Below are positions 8,236 to 16,034 of a DNA stretch of 64,000 nucleotides, piece after piece; the first letter of the stretch is position 1; the number at the start of each line of letters is the position of its first letter. The DNA is taken from contig WLWT01000003.1 in assembly GCA_012103455.1 (NCBI GenBank), positions 1,159,154 to 1,223,153 on the forward strand, read 5' to 3'. A program made the translations under genes and the position numbers. Under the pieces are notes generated by a model. The model was not told the origin of the DNA. It saw only the letters and a program-made list of their open reading frames with translations, and ran no database searches. The DNA comes from Gammaproteobacteria bacterium. Its GTDB lineage: Bacteria > Pseudomonadota > Gammaproteobacteria > HK1.

Positions 8236-8937
8236 TCAAGATAAAGCCCTTCCATTTAAAGCTCTCATAATAAACCAAAGTGCTTGATCAACAACGGAAG
8301 CCGGGAATCCGAAACTGCGAGCCAACTCGATAAAACGCTCTTCTACCTCCTCGTATTTTTCTATTTTTGACACATTATTATAGCAAATTGATTCTCCACC
8401 AGAAATCTCTAAGTATTTCATAATATGCCTGTCTAAGATGGCCATATCGTTGGTCAACCCGATATTTTTTAGGTAATGGCTAGCTTGTTTTGGGCCAATT
8501 CCAGGACAAATTTTGATTAGTGCTCTTCTTAGTGAAGAAGGATCGGGATAAAAAGATATTAACCTCCTAATATTCCCAAATTCATCGTATATCCTTGATA
8601 GCGAGTGCCAGATGTAGTTCGCTCCTTTTTTAGGGTATCTATATCTTTTGTACACAAGATTTTCTGTCACCGATTCGGCTGGCGCTGATAAAGCCTCCTC
8701 TAGTTTAGCAGAACTATCACTGTCTAGAATATAGTCATAAAAAAGCATGCCCTGTTCTTTTAAAATTGACGCGTACGAAATACTTATCTCGTATCTGACA
8801 CCGCTTCCGAGTATGCAATTAGCTAATTCATAGGCTAATTCGGATTCCGTCGTTTCTTCATAATTGACCTTGTGTATACAAGCATTAATATCGCCGCATA
8901 ACCCTTCAACAGCTTTATCAATTCTCCACAGCTCCAT
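8236..8937 (-). CDS. OGG-type 8-oxoguanine DNA glycosylase/lyase (Cap11-like)
   Basis: The start ATG 8937 has an AGGGGG ribosome site 9 nt upstream; the frame is open to 8961, inside the preceding gene. The 233-aa product has a helix-hairpin-helix GPD core: KICPGIGPKQASHYLKNIGL followed by AILDRHIMKYL. The Lys of GPK and the Asp of LDRH match the Schiff-base lysine and catalytic aspartate of OGG enzymes, so it should be catalytically competent. It overlaps the TGT-like gene upstream by 20 nt and queC downstream by 3-4 nt. OGG, TGT and QueC homologues together are the ancillary set of type IV CBASS; here they precede a TIR gene. Confidence 0.72.
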   Translation of the reverse strand: MELWRIDKAVEGLCGDINACIHKVNYEETTESELAYELANCILGSGVRYEISISYASILKEQGMLFYDYILDSDSSAKLEEALSAPAESVTENLVYKRYRYPKKGANYIWHSLSRIYDEFGNIRRLISFYPDPSSLRRALIKICPGIGPKQASHYLKNIGLTNDMAILDRHIMKYLEISGGESICYNNVSKIEKYEEVEERFIELARSFGFPASVVDQALWFIMRALNGRALS

Positions 8938-9910
8938 ATATTTCTTCCCCCTGAGATTCATCTGCTAGAACTTCAGAACAATATTCCTCTACAAAACTTT
9001 CAGAAAGGTATTGACGCATTATGTCCAATTCTTCGCTAGCTATAATGGCTTTCTGCAAAGCACTCATCCACTTCTCATAGAATGCTAAATTATGCATATA
9101 GCACCGAGCGAAAAACGTCAAACCCTCATCTGCCCCCCAAGGGCTTTGAGATTTATACAAATCGAGCTGTAATGGGTGGTGTAAAGTTGCGGTTTCATAA
9201 TCGACGACAGTTTGACACCAATCTAAACCATCAAAGGAGTCGGCACCTGAAAAAGCATATAACATCATAGAAATAGGATTTCCGGTGCCCAAAATATGAA
9301 GATTTTGATACCTCTCTTGATTATTTAGAGCTTTTCTAACAGCTCTAATATTTTTTGCTATTTCGATTACTCCCTGCCCCAGTTCTCGCTCAGGAATGGC
9401 AATTAACTTTGGATTACAAGCTTCACTCACTTCACGGCAAAATTCGGGATACTTGGCTGTATCAGGGCAATGCACAATTGGCGAAATGTGGCTTTCAACC
9501 TGGTATGGAATTTTTTTTATCGAGTTAACCAGTTCAGCAGCAGATGAATTAGGCTTAGATAGACAATATTCATCATAGCTAAAAGTGTAAGAAACTTTAT
9601 TTCTTTGAAGTGTTTTGAGGTACCTATTTTTACACCATCTTTTGGAGCGTGACCAAACAACCTCATAGATTCCAGAATCCCATAAAACAGTTTGATACTG
9701 CTCTTTTGCCTGCCTCATTACCGCATGAAATCGCTTGCTGTTGTTCGATTTATAAGCATCAAAGCACGAAACCAGGAACTGGGGGTGATTTGCGGAAACC
9801 AGCAGATCAATATGATCAATTACTGACCACATGTTTTTGGATACACAAGAAACTGATGGGTAAAAAACAGGTGTAGCTGCTCCTCCAATTGTTTCAAAAT
9901 CTCTTTCCAT
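8918..9910 (-). CDS. tRNA-guanine transglycosylase-like protein (Cap10/DpdA-like)
   Basis: 330 aa, shorter than bacterial Tgt (about 370). VLWDSGIYEVVW matches the DSGGFQ active-site loop of TGT, and HILGTGNP with GADSFDGLDWC matches the later barrel strands with the nucleophile aspartate region. The Zn-binding C-terminal loop of Tgt is not evident. TGT-fold enzymes exchange guanine for a 7-deazaguanine in tRNA or, in DpdA, in DNA; the substrate here is unknown. It sits 35 nt after the DUF4868-like gene and overlaps OGG, which supports one operon. The start is ATG 9910. Confidence 0.7.
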   Translation of the reverse strand: MERDFETIGGAATPVFYPSVSCVSKNMWSVIDHIDLLVSANHPQFLVSCFDAYKSNNSKRFHAVMRQAKEQYQTVLWDSGIYEVVWSRSKRWCKNRYLKTLQRNKVSYTFSYDEYCLSKPNSSAAELVNSIKKIPYQVESHISPIVHCPDTAKYPEFCREVSEACNPKLIAIPERELGQGVIEIAKNIRAVRKALNNQERYQNLHILGTGNPISMMLYAFSGADSFDGLDWCQTVVDYETATLHHPLQLDLYKSQSPWGADEGLTFFARCYMHNLAFYEKWMSALQKAIIASEELDIMRQYLSESFVEEYCSEVLADESQGEEIYGAVEN

Positions 9911-10445
9911 AGCTATTATCCCCAGCCTCTCTTAAAAGTATAAATTTATGGTAAGGTTACAACCGAATTTGCCAAGCGCTTCTCTTGACTTAAGGGTGTA
10001 GTATACAAGCGCTGCTCGATTCCATAAAGTAAATATTTCAACTCATCATCCGTCTTGATCTCGAACTTGCCATTATCTTTATCAAAATTTAGTTTGTGTC
10101 CGCCGCAGTAATCTTGGATATATTCAAGCATTTGGCTTCTATCATCCTTCGATAAGCCGTCTAAGGTGTTTTTTGGCAAGCGCAATACGTTTTCTATTCG
10201 GTTTAGAAACTTTATTAATGTCATAACCGTCAGATAGCTCAATGAATGATTCATCGAGAAAACTGCCAACTTCTTCGTTTGTGGCTTCTTTGTAAAGGAT
10301 ATCAATGCCTTTGAAAATACTGGATATTGTCGCAAACTTTTGGAAAACAAGAGTATCCGATTCTTTTAAATAAACAGCGTCAGGTATTACTACTTCGGCA
10401 AAAGATTACCCGACACAAATTAATAAAATGTGTTATAGTGATGCT

Positions 10446-10763
10446 ATGAAAAAGACAGACGGTCGCTCACTGCCCCATTCCGCGCGAGAAGCCATCCGCA
10501 GGCACGCGGTTGCGCAAGTATTATCGGGTGAAAGCCCTGAAAAAGTAATTAAAGCCCGCGGATTTCATCGTTCTTGCATTGACGATTGGTTATCCAGGTA
10601 TGAGCAAGGTGGTGAACAGGCGCTGTCCACCGGCAAGATCACGGGCCGCCCAAGAAAGTGTCCCGATGAATATGCGGATCGCTTACGTGAACGGGTTAAA
10701 ACGAATCCGTTGCAATTGGATTGTCACGATGCCCTGTGGACGCGCTCGATGATTCAGATATGA
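10446..10763 (+). CDS. ISa copy D transposase, N-terminal half
   Basis: 105 aa ending at the shared TGA; differs by L-to-R in KVIKARGFHRS. Confidence 0.8.
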   Translation: MKKTDGRSLPHSAREAIRRHAVAQVLSGESPEKVIKARGFHRSCIDDWLSRYEQGGEQALSTGKITGRPRKCPDEYADRLRERVKTNPLQLDCHDALWTRSMIQI

Positions 10764-10776
10764 CTGAAAGATAAAT

Positions 10777-11472
10777 TTGGCATCGAGGTCAGCGAGCGCT
10801 CGGTGGGCAATAGCCTGTCTCGTTTGGGGGATGAGTGCGCAGCGCCCTGGGTTTAAGGCATACGAGCCAGACCCTGCTCAGGTTAAGGTATGGTTAAAAG
10901 AAACTTGGCCTGAAGTACAACAAGAAGCGAAAAGGCGGCGAGCGCGGGTCTATTTTGGCGACGAATCGACGATCCGGTCGGATTATCATCGTGGTACCAC
11001 TTGGGGGGTACGGGGTGATACGCCGGTTGTAGCGAAAACGGGTCGGCGCTTTAGCGTGAATAGGCTGTCAGCCGTTTCGCCGAAGGGTCACCTGCGTTTC
11101 ATGGTAACCGAATCACGGGTAACCGCAGACGTTTTTATCGACTTTCTAAGGCGTTTGTTGCACAACGCCAAGCGATCGGTCTATTGGGTTGTTGATGGCC
11201 ATCCAATTCATCGAGCCAAGAAGGTGCAAGAATTTGTCCGCACTAGCCAAGGTAAGCTCACGTTAGTATTGTTACCGCCGTATTCACCGGAACTCAATCC
11301 TGATGAGCTAGTATGGCATCATGTAAAAAGCCAACGAATTGGGCGGACAGTGGTGGCTACAAAGGAGCAACGGGTGGCCCTGGCTCGTTCGGTGTTGCAC
11401 TCACTGCAACAGAATACGCAAATAATTAAACGGTTTTTCTATGAAGAGCATGTCAGATATATTCTGAATTAA
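10777..11472 (+). pseudogene. ISa copy D transposase, DDE half (frameshifted)
   Basis: DDE motifs YFGDES, VVDGHP and ELNPDELVW are complete. The frame at the 5' end of this interval is out of register with the N-terminal half because of a five-G run. Confidence 0.75.
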
Positions 11473-11703
11473 TGTCGGGTAATTTTTTTCCGAATTAGTA
11501 AGTTGATGACGAGTCTGTTATCAGTTGTATCTAACTTTGCTGCCTCACCGAAAACGGCGCTTTTTTTTTGGCCAAGAATAATGAAGGGGTAATCTTTTGA
11601 AAACAGAAGTCATTGCCCTGAACAGCACATATATAAGCGATTCCGGAAAATTGGTTCTTAACCAGGTCATCGTAATCTTTTGAATCAAATTCATTTTTTA
11701 ATA

Positions 11704-12585
11704 AGGACACCTCTAAAATTCAAGAATAATCTCCGTTTCTATCCACATGACTTTGGGATTTTTCAGTAAGCATCGAGTGACGACTACTTCATGCCGGACT
11801 TCGCGTTTCTCAGCTTCGATAAGCCGACTTTTCCTGTCCAAAAAGGGTGATTTTCCCTTTGTCTCCAATTGCAGACATATCTCTCCTGCACAAAATCACG
11901 AAGCGTCTCATGTTATATACCCTGTTCATCATGCCAACCTTCACTTCAGTACGCGCAAGCCCTATCACTCGTGAGTAAAGTCCGCCTTGCTCATGGGTCA
12001 GTGACCCAAAAACGGGCTCGACTCTAGCACGGATTTTTGAACGCCTAGCATTCGACTTCTTGCCGCGCTGCGATAGCGGATTATTCCTATTGCCCTTTTT
12101 GTGAACATGGCTACGCATCTCCATCGCAGCCAAGCTGATTTCATTATTCTCGCTTTGATAAGCACTATCCGCCCATACCTCAGCCGATGTGTTGTCCGCA
12201 TCGTTTTAGCGTCAGGGATCTTTCCTTCAGGGGTCGGACCAAGGAAGCGACAGAAAGAATATCTGTCTCTAATCTGATATTCCGCTTCATTATCGGACAA
12301 ATTGTATAAATGCTGTATAACTAGGACTTTAAACATCAAAACGACATCGTAAGGCGTTCGGCCCGCTCGGCTTTTTCGGTTCTTTTCTCGGACAACAGTC
12401 AATGTGGGTCTGAAGTGCTCCCAATCTACCAGCCTATTTAGGCTTATGAGCGGATCGTGTTCATCCAATTTCTGATATCGGTTATCTAAATCAAAGAAAC
12501 CACACTGCAACATTGCCTACACCATCACCCACTAGGAGTACTGTTACTTATATTATATCATCTAGTCTATTTTTAGAGGTGCCCT
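11704..12585 (-). mobile_element. Degenerate IS5-type element
   Basis: Ends read AGGACACCTCTAAAA and, inverted, AGGGCACCTCTAAAA. The transposase lies on the minus strand in two broken pieces (12513-11998 and 12133-11810): DNEAEYQIRDRYSFCRFLG is the N-terminal IS5 signature, and RARVEPVFGSLTHEQGG with GLARTEVKVGMMNRVYNMRR the C-terminal one. The central catalytic part has an internal deletion after PEGKIPDAKT. No matching target duplication is visible. Confidence 0.7.
11810..12513 (-). pseudogene. IS5-family transposase pseudogene
   Basis: The N-terminal part (start ATG 12513, MLQCGFFDLDNRYQKLD) is readable to about 12190. The C-terminal part is in another frame and ends at 11810. Frameshift and internal deletion make it non-functional. 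Confidence 0.7.
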
Positions 12586-12891
12586 AGTTTTTTGTCGTGA
12601 GATAAATACATCAGCCATTGCGCTTCACTGTCACCTTTGTTTGCTAGTTCCTCAAGTTTAGCCAAGGCGTGTGTTTTGTTTTTGAAAGTGGGCCCGGAGA
12701 GCGTGCGGTCTGTCGGCGAAGAAGTTGCGATCGACACATTCATGGATCGGCCGCACGCGTTCTTTACGGATCGTTGTCGAGTCCGCCAACCGGGGGATTG
12801 AATACTGGGGAAAGTTGTTGGTGAAATGACTTTCCAGGAATACGTTCTCGATGCTCACGGTTCGTACAGGCCCTTCGGCTCCAGTTGGTCT
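12586..12891 (-). other. Gene debris between the IS5 remnant and HigA
   Basis: Reading the minus strand from about 12690, a short open stretch gives THALAKLEELANKGDSEAQW, which looks like one Sel1-type repeat, cut by the IS5 end at 12585. From 12858 to about 12690 another open stretch gives no recognisable product. Composition changes here from AT-rich (left) to GC-rich (right), so this is probably a recombination junction. Confidence 0.25.
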
Positions 12892-13185
12892 TCATCGTGC
12901 TGCGTGCTGGACGCGCTTTACCTTGATCTCGTCGGCATGTTCCATGGCGCGGGCGAGATCGTAAGCGGCCTGGAGCCGGTACCACGTTTGCGCACCGCCG
13001 CCGAACGCCTTGTCGAGACGGATCGCCATCTCGGGCGAGATGCCGGAATGGCCGTTGACGATGTCCGACACCTGCTTGCGGCTGACGCTCAGCCGCTTGG
13101 CAGCCTCGGTCACGCTGAGGCCCAACGGTTCCAGACAATCGTGGCGCACCGACAATCCCGGATGGGGTGGGTTCTTCATCGCCAT
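12892..13185 (-). CDS. higA: HigA-type antitoxin (XRE helix-turn-helix)
   Basis: 97 aa, the usual size. LGLSVTEAAKRLSVSRKQVS and GHSGISPEMAIRLDKAFGGG are the VapI/HigA signature: a Cro/C1 helix-turn-helix plus dimerisation region. It starts 12 nt after the HigB stop on the same strand (toxin-first order, typical of higBA). HigA neutralises HigB and represses the shared promoter, expected upstream of 13476. Both genes appear complete. Confidence 0.88.
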   Translation of the reverse strand: MAMKNPPHPGLSVRHDCLEPLGLSVTEAAKRLSVSRKQVSDIVNGHSGISPEMAIRLDKAFGGGAQTWYRLQAAYDLARAMEHADEIKVKRVQHAAR

Positions 13186-13197
13186 GTCTTCGTCCTC

Positions 13198-13476
13198 CTA
13201 ATGGTAGTCGATCAGATCCACGTCGCAGGCATGGACGCCGTCGAAGCGGAAAATGATGCGCCAGTTACCCGAGACGCTGACCGACCAGAATCCCGCCTGA
13301 TCGCCCTTCAAGGGATGAAGCCGGTATCCGGGCAGGTCCATGTTGGCGGGCTCGGCCGCCTCGTCCAGACGGGCCAGGATGCGTTCCACCTTGCCGGCCT
13401 GCTCGGGCGGCAGCCGGCGCCGATCCTCTTTCTCGTAGAGGAGCTTCAGCCCCTTGTGCCTAAAGCCGGTGATCAT
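13198..13476 (-). CDS. higB: HigB-type toxin (RelE superfamily mRNA interferase)
   Basis: The start ATG 13476 gives MITGFRHKGLKLLYEKEDRR, the classic HigB N-terminus, 92 aa; an upstream in-frame ATG at 13497 would add seven atypical residues. The later GYRLHPLKGDQAGFWSVSVS and NWRIIFRF match the RelE/HigB fold with its catalytic basic residues. HigB cleaves ribosome-bound mRNA. The first gene of a complete toxin-antitoxin pair that may stabilise this mobile region. Confidence 0.88.
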   Translation of the reverse strand: MITGFRHKGLKLLYEKEDRRRLPPEQAGKVERILARLDEAAEPANMDLPGYRLHPLKGDQAGFWSVSVSGNWRIIFRFDGVHACDVDLIDYH

Positions 13477-13601
13477 GGACCCAGTGTAACCCGTCACTTA
13501 TCATTTTACAGTGCTCAACTTTTCCTACCAAGGCTCGACGGACTTTCCCAGTCTCTTCGAATAGCCGGGGATTCCGCCGCACCTGAGCGACCGGCAGGCC
13601 A

Positions 13602-14420
13602 ATGGCCGACGAGGCCCGCCGCGCGGCCTTTGAGGTGTTGGCTAAGCGCTCTAATGCCAACATCCGCACGGAACAGATCCGCGTCGAGATCGGTGAAGCC
13701 CAAGACGACCCGGCACTGCGCTGCCGCCAGATGGACGCAGCCCTCTATGCCCGGATCAACCCGCGTCATGATCTATCCAAACCCGCCCGGCGCTATGCCT
13801 ATGCGACACCGGTAGACATGGCAAAGGAACTCCTGACGCTCAGAGGTGACACGACCATGGGGCTGTCGCCCGCCAGCCTGATCAGCCGGGCGCTGCACAC
13901 CACGTCAGATTTCTCCATCACCCTCGGCGACACCGTGGGCCGGGTGCTGCGGGACAGCTATCTGGCCGCCCCGTCAGGCATCCGCCAGTTGGGCCGCCAG
14001 ACCACGGCCAGGGACTTCCGTTCGTCACGTATGGCGTGCATGGGTTATTGCTTCGGCGGCGCCATGTCCTTGCACGCGGCCCGCCTAGGCATGGACTTAC
14101 GCGGCGTGGTCAGCTTCCACGGCTCCCTTGGCAGCACCCACACCGCCGAACCCGGCGGCATCAAAGCCCGCATCCTGGCCTGTCATGGCGCTGCCTATAC
14201 TCTGGTGCCGGATGAGCAAATAGATGGCTTCAAGGTGGAGATGCAGACCACTGAAGCCAACTATGAATTCATCGCCTACGAGGGCGCGCTACATGGCTTC
14301 ACCAATCCCGGCGCCTCCGCCAATGGCGGCAAATACGGTCTGCCGCTGGCTTATGACAAAGCGACGGACGATCAATCCTGGGCCGATATGCAGCGCTTTT
14401 TTGGTGAAGTGATGGCCTAA
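13602..14420 (+). CDS. Chimera: phage prohead protease/capsid-type N-part fused to dienelactone hydrolase C-part
   Basis: Residues 1-140 (KRSNANIRTEQIRVEIGEAQ, YARINPRHD, RALHTTSDFSITLGDTVGR, RQTTARDF) match the linker/protease region of phage prohead-protease/major-capsid fusions. From about residue 143 the sequence becomes dienelactone hydrolase: GYCFGG (nucleophile Cys elbow), FHGSLGST, and EGALHGFTNPGASANGG with the catalytic His. The catalytic Asp normally in HGADDPLVP appears replaced (HGAAYTLVPD), and the hydrolase lacks its first strands. The junction lies near 14025. It is one continuous frame, but likely a recombination relic with no hydrolase activity. Confidence 0.6.
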   Translation: MADEARRAAFEVLAKRSNANIRTEQIRVEIGEAQDDPALRCRQMDAALYARINPRHDLSKPARRYAYATPVDMAKELLTLRGDTTMGLSPASLISRALHTTSDFSITLGDTVGRVLRDSYLAAPSGIRQLGRQTTARDFRSSRMACMGYCFGGAMSLHAARLGMDLRGVVSFHGSLGSTHTAEPGGIKARILACHGAAYTLVPDEQIDGFKVEMQTTEANYEFIAYEGALHGFTNPGASANGGKYGLPLAYDKATDDQSWADMQRFFGEVMA

Positions 14421-14737
14421 GTTATCAATAACTGATCATCAAGGGCCAATCATCAACCCCGGCAGCATGGCCTTGGCCGTGCTTCCGGTCCGGGCGGCTG
14501 ATACTGGTTCCATTGACCGGACTGGCCCTGGCGGCACGCTGAGTTCGCCACCTCCACACCCCGGACTAAGGCCATCAGCCGTTTAACGCTTCACTGACGG
14601 CGCGCCAATATCATGTGAAACGTTGTGCGAGAATTCACACATGGCGACGAATCTGTCATTGATCCGGATTTGCTCGAACGCGCTGTCGGGATCAGCGGCG
14701 AAAAAACGAAGAAGGCTGTTGTCACTAAGGCACTTAA

Positions 14738-14879
14738 GGGCGCCTGCCAAAAATAGTCATGTTTTCGTGAGTGCAAGGAAGCACCGCGCGCGCAACCGCA
14801 GTGTATAGGTGATACCTGAGGATTCGAGCACGGAGCTGACGCCGCAATCGCGGAAAAAGTGCATTTTTAGCAGGCGCCC
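14738..14879. repeat. 142-bp MITE-like repeat R1, copy a (uninterrupted)
   Basis: Imperfect inverted ends GGGCGCCTGCCAAAAAT and GGGCGCCTGCTAAAAAT bound the unit. A diverged second copy (63049-63341) shares the core (GTGAGTGCAAGGAAGCACCG and GTGTATAGGTGATA) and contains an inserted element that this copy lacks. The ends resemble the IS5-type ends in this window, so a non-autonomous derivative is likely. It fills most of the gap between 14421 and 14922, where no gene is seen. Confidence 0.7.
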
Positions 14880-14922
14880 CTCAACCTTCCAAAGACGCAG
14901 TCACTTTCGCATCGATCTTGAT

Positions 14923-16017
14923 CTACTCTGCATGCTTTCGTGATTTGGTGGGGTCGTAAATCGGCATCGCAATCACTGTCGCTGTCGTTTCGATGCCGCC
15001 GCCTTTCAACTCCAGCAACGTTCCGTCTGCGATATCCGGATGAATGTGGGCTAGGGCCAGTGATTTCCCAAGACGGTGAGAATAAGCAGGGCTATTGATA
15101 CTGCCCGCGGACTCACCGTTCAAGGTAAGCACTTCGTCTCCCACGACCATGTCGCCATGAACAATATCCAACCCGGCGTTTCTGATTTTCGGAGACGCTT
15201 CTGCTGCCATCAAAGCGTCCTTGCCACGAAAATCCTGCTTGCGACGGTGGACGGTAAATCCCAGGCCGACTTCCCAAGGCGTGTGATCTTTAGTCATGTC
15301 ATAGCCGTAGAACAACAATCCAGCTTCGATGCGCACTTTATCAAGCGCCGTGAATGAGCACGGCATTACCCCGGTCTCGACAAGCCGGTCCCAGATATCG
15401 ACCGCATGCACAGCGCCGACAAAGACTTCGTAACCACGTTCTCCCGAATAACCAGTTCGGGATATTCGGCAAGGATGGCCAAACAGATCAGCCGGAGCCT
15501 GTTGAAAGTAGCGCAGGGCGGCGAGGTCGATGGAGCAGTTCGCATCAAGGTGTTCAAGCGCCTTCGGCCCCTGAACCGAAATGTCGTGCAGGTCATCGGT
15601 AAATTCCAGGTGCACGGCCTGGCCTGACGACGACGCTTCTAGCAGGGCCATCGTGTCGCCGGATCCATGGACAATCATCCATTCATCCGCGCCATTGTTC
15701 GAAACGATAGCGTCATCCGCCATCGTGCCTCGCTCCGTTAGAACGGACAGATAGGCTGATTGCCCGGGGCCGATCCGACTCATTTCCCGTGTGGTCAAAT
15801 GGTCCAAGACCTTCGCGGCGTCGGAACTCCTGACGAAGACCTTCTTCAAGGGCGACATATCGAACATTCCGGCTGCTTCGCGAATCGCATCATGTTCGTC
15901 GTTCGGATCGGTATCGTATGTCCAAGCGGTTCCCATTCCGTTCCAATCTTCCAATCCGGATCCCAGGGCACGGTGACGCTCTGCCAATACAGAGGTGCGG
16001 CTGAGTTCTTCGGTCAT
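14923..16017 (-). CDS. GcvT-family aminomethyltransferase (folate-dependent)
   Basis: 364 aa from ATG 16017, which has a GGGGAG ribosome site and lies 17 nt after the MttB stop. The body is GcvT-like: DMSPLKKVFVRSSDAAKVLD, RGTMADDAIV, HDISVQGPKALEHL, RISRTGYSGERGYEVFV and the C-terminal barrel (GKDALMAAE). GcvT-fold proteins accept methyl or methylene groups on tetrahydrofolate. Paired with an MttB homologue it suggests catabolism of a quaternary amine or similar methyl donor; the substrate is not determinable from sequence. Confidence 0.8.
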   Translation of the reverse strand: MTEELSRTSVLAERHRALGSGLEDWNGMGTAWTYDTDPNDEHDAIREAAGMFDMSPLKKVFVRSSDAAKVLDHLTTREMSRIGPGQSAYLSVLTERGTMADDAIVSNNGADEWMIVHGSGDTMALLEASSSGQAVHLEFTDDLHDISVQGPKALEHLDANCSIDLAALRYFQQAPADLFGHPCRISRTGYSGERGYEVFVGAVHAVDIWDRLVETGVMPCSFTALDKVRIEAGLLFYGYDMTKDHTPWEVGLGFTVHRRKQDFRGKDALMAAEASPKIRNAGLDIVHGDMVVGDEVLTLNGESAGSINSPAYSHRLGKSLALAHIHPDIADGTLLELKGGGIETTATVIAMPIYDPTKSRKHAE

Positions 16018-16034
16018 GTTTGGTCTCCCCTCGG

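Larger units (their letters stand above)
6534..8239 (-). pseudogene. QueC-like PP-loop enzyme (Cap9-like), interrupted by ISb copy 1
   Basis: The 5' part (8239-7838) encodes STVILFSGGMDSC, the PP-loop ATP-pyrophosphatase motif of 7-cyano-7-deazaguanine synthase. The 3' part (6720-6534) encodes IKIVTPLRDFYKSD and the zinc site SCHAGKALPCGVCISC. Deleting the IS at 6723-7835 and one TA gives 591 nt and an intact 196-aa protein (SAEY|SISK at the joint). The start is TTG 8239, overlapping the OGG stop (TTGA). QueC normally makes preQ0 from carboxydeazaguanine; defence-linked homologues (Cap9, QatC) are recruited for other modifications. It is shorter than housekeeping QueC (about 220-230 aa). Confidence 0.8.
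10390..11498 (+). mobile_element. IS630-family element ISa, copy D
   Basis: Flanked by TA at 10388-10389 and 11499-11500, inserted into the DUF4868-like gene. It carries an extra G before MSAQRP (as copy B), so its DDE half is frameshifted in addition to the common TGA. Confidence 0.93.
9946..11703 (-). pseudogene. DUF4868/KwaB-like gene, interrupted by ISa copy D and two homopolymer shifts
   Basis: Three frames must be read together. Beyond the IS (11703-11501) the minus strand gives FSGIAYICAVQGNDFCFQKI and, after a shift at a nine-A run near 11560, KLDTTDNRLVINL. The IS (10390-11498) then interrupts, and removing it with one TA continues IPDAVYLKESDTLVFQKF in frame. A second shift in an A-run near 10170 leads to SKDDRSQMLEYIQDYCGG and the end YTTPLSQEKRLANSV. 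The C-terminal pattern recalls DUF4868, the KwaB protein of Kiwa defence; I am only moderately sure. The 5' end is cut off by an IS5-type element at 11704. It is clearly inactive as it stands. Confidence 0.45.

Noticed and set aside
12826..13815. 329-codon plus-strand frame across HigA and HigB
   Set aside because: Antisense shadow of two clear toxin-antitoxin genes in GC-rich DNA.
14738..14879. Repeat R1 considered as a long attC site
   Set aside because: Copy b has TAACAAT-like ends, but copy a does not and neither has both core sites; the ends look more like IS5-type inverted repeats.
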